Positions 7,322 through 8,644 of a stretch of DNA of 8,644 nt are shown in pieces; the stretch's first letter is position 1; the number at the start of each line of letters is the position of its first letter. Source of the DNA: Candidatus Curtissbacteria bacterium RIFCSPLOWO2_01_FULL_37_9. GTDB taxonomy: Bacteria > Patescibacteriota > Microgenomatia > Curtissbacterales > GWA2-41-24. The stretch covers positions 1,887 through 10,530 of the forward strand of contig MFBN01000010.1 in the NCBI GenBank assembly GCA_001776425.1, read 5' to 3'. Made by a program: the position numbers and the translations under genes. Below the pieces are notes generated by a model. The model worked only from the letters and a program-made list of their open reading frames with translations, searched no databases and was not told the DNA's origin.

Positions 7322-7537
7322 ATGGAAACATTCTTAATTTTTTTACAAATTATAGTTTCATTATGCTTAATAATACTAATTTTAATGCAATCGGAAGGTG
7401 CAGGCGTAAGCGGTGTCTTTGGCGGGTCAGGAGGTTTTTACCGGTCTAAAAAAGGTGTTGAAAAAGTATTTGTATTTTTAACAATTTTTTTAGGTTTTCT
7501 TTTTCTGGTTCTTTCTTTGCTTCAGGTTGTAATATAA
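7322..7537 (+). CDS. secG: Preprotein translocase subunit SecG
   Basis: SecG is the small auxiliary subunit of the SecYEG channel and aids SecA-driven export. The 71-residue product has two membrane helices (about 2-21 and 48-70). They are joined by a glycine-rich loop, with MQSEGAG (22-28), VFGGSGGF and then SKKGVEK leading into helix 2, as is typical of SecG. The length is normal for the family. The start codon lies 1 base after the yvcK stop and the stop lies 7 bases before the next ATG, so the three genes are very probably one transcript and translation may be coupled. There is no Shine-Dalgarno sequence before the ATG. Confidence 0.93.
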   Translation: METFLIFLQIIVSLCLIILILMQSEGAGVSGVFGGSGGFYRSKKGVEKVFVFLTIFLGFLFLVLSLLQVVI

Positions 7538-7544
7538 GTTGTTA

Positions 7545-8644
7545 ATGCACAAGTTTAAAGTAATTTTACGAAGAATACGTTTTTGGTCAAATATTACAAT
7601 CGCTTATATTAACAGATATAAAATCTGGATAATTTCAATATTCATCGTACTTTTTTTAGGGTTGATAATATTTCAAAAAATATGGTCAAAAATATCTCAG
7701 ACAAATTTAATTGATATCGGCTTTGTTGGGATTTATTCTCTGGAAAATATTCCAACTGACGTATTGGCTTTGGTAACCCAATCATTAATAACAACAGACA
7801 CTTCACAAAAACCTATACCGAATTTAGCTTCTCACTGGACAGTTTCAGAGGATGGAAAAACATACATTGTTTTTTTAAAAGACAATTTACTTTGGCATGA
7901 CTCAACAGCAGTTAAAGCAGAAGATATTTCTATTGCAATTTCCAATGTTCAAATAAATGCTCCTAATAATAAAACTATTGAATTTAAACTGCCAAACCCT
8001 ATTTATTCATTTCCACTTGTACTGGATAAACCGATATTTAAGACAAAAAGTTTTTATGGAACAGGTGATTTCAGAATAGTGGATATTAATCAGGTGGATC
8101 AAATTATAAAAAAAATAACCTTAATTCCTAAAAATTCTAAATTACCACGAGTAAATATAAAATTTTATCAGACAGAAGAACAACTTTTGGAAGCATTAAA
8201 AATTGGAGAAGTTAATTTTGCTAAAGTTGCCCATGCCCAAAGTTTGAATAACTGGCCAAATCTTAATGTTAAAAAAGATATTGATTATTCCGAAATTATT
8301 ACGATTTTTTTTAATAATGAAGACAGTTCACTTTCATCCAAGGAATTACGTCAGGCTTTGACTTTTGCAATTAACCGTTCCGATTTTGACGGATTGCCGG
8401 CATATGGACCGATTTCACCTGTTAACTGGACATTTAATGAAAATCTTAAAAGATACGATTATAACAGTGCTAAGGCAAAGGAACTGCTTGCTAAAATAAA
8501 TAATAATAAAATAAAAATTACTCTTAATGTAAGCCCGGGTTTGGATGAAATTGCCAATCAAATCAAAAGAGATTGGGAAGCAATAGGAGTTGAAACTACT
8601 TTAAATCTAGAAATTAAACCTACTTCTGAATTTCAGGCATTATT
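7545..8644 (+). CDS. ABC-type solute-binding protein, family 5 (peptide/nickel type), 3'-partial
   Basis: This reading frame opens at the ATG at 7545 and is still open at the right edge (366 codons plus 2 bases). It resembles DppA/OppA-type extracytoplasmic binding proteins, which deliver peptides or other solutes to an ABC importer. Residues 1-26 are basic and one membrane helix follows (about 27-43). The family motifs are then seen: IPNLASHWTVSEDGKTY, then LLWHD (115-119), KAEDISIAI, and later LRQALTFAINRSDF (about 268-281). The usual length is about 500-600, so perhaps a third is missing. There is no lipobox cysteine after the hydrophobic stretch, so the protein appears held by an uncleaved N-terminal helix rather than a lipid. 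The region after the AEDI motif is shorter than in the classic proteins. The substrate cannot be told from sequence, and no permease or ATPase gene is in view. It follows secG by 7 bases. Confidence 0.88.
   Translation, partial: MHKFKVILRRIRFWSNITIAYINRYKIWIISIFIVLFLGLIIFQKIWSKISQTNLIDIGFVGIYSLENIPTDVLALVTQSLITTDTSQKPIPNLASHWTVSEDGKTYIVFLKDNLLWHDSTAVKAEDISIAISNVQINAPNNKTIEFKLPNPIYSFPLVLDKPIFKTKSFYGTGDFRIVDINQVDQIIKKITLIPKNSKLPRVNIKFYQTEEQLLEALKIGEVNFAKVAHAQSLNNWPNLNVKKDIDYSEIITIFFNNEDSSLSSKELRQALTFAINRSDFDGLPAYGPISPVNWTFNENLKRYDYNSAKAKELLAKINNNKIKITLNVSPGLDEIANQIKRDWEAIGVETTLNLEIKPTSEFQAL

Overview
This is an ordinary, densely packed, A+T-rich bacterial chromosome segment (roughly one-third G+C by eye). 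All seven genes lie on the + strand with gaps of 1 to about 50 bases. Protein style (compact versions of universal genes, a shortened UvrC, a CofD-like YvcK protein next to secG and a membrane-anchored family-5 solute-binding protein) suggests a small-genome bacterium of the Candidate Phyla Radiation (Patescibacteria), perhaps the Microgenomates group. This is an inference from protein appearance, not a phylogenetic result. TGA serves as a normal stop, so the Gracilibacteria/SR1 code does not apply.

Layout. (1) 2-2614: uvrA, missing its first roughly 100 codons, which lie left of the window. (2) 2636-4546: a secreted, membrane-anchored protein with a transglutaminase-like cysteine protease domain. 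(3) 4554-5831: uvrC, with both nuclease active sites but no C-terminal helix-hairpin-helix region and one of the four usual iron-sulfur cysteines replaced. (4) 5873-6274: a small four-helix membrane protein of the phage-holin-4/YvlD type. (5) 6325-7320: a YvcK (CofD-like) protein. (6) 7322-7537: secG. (7) 7545-8644: the N-terminal two-thirds or so of an extracytoplasmic family-5 solute-binding protein that runs off the right edge. No RNA genes, mobile elements, CRISPR arrays or attachment sites were seen, and no gene-free stretch exceeds about 50 bases.

Function. UvrA finds damaged DNA with UvrB (not in the window) and UvrC makes the two incisions, so the first three genes form a nucleotide excision repair block interrupted by an envelope protein. 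The second half (holin-like protein, YvcK, SecG, solute-binding protein) concerns the envelope, central metabolism/cell-wall homeostasis and secretion. yvcK, secG and the binding-protein gene are separated by 1 and 7 bases and are almost certainly co-transcribed.

The most noteworthy signals are two perfect 10-bp inverted repeats, each with a 6-base loop, in the last 150 bases of uvrC (one over the conserved ILLPQD codons, one over the stop codon); the reduced UvrC architecture; the lack of a recognisable Shine-Dalgarno sequence before any of the six visible starts; and the transglutaminase gene set between uvrA and uvrC. I see no evidence of a wholly new system.
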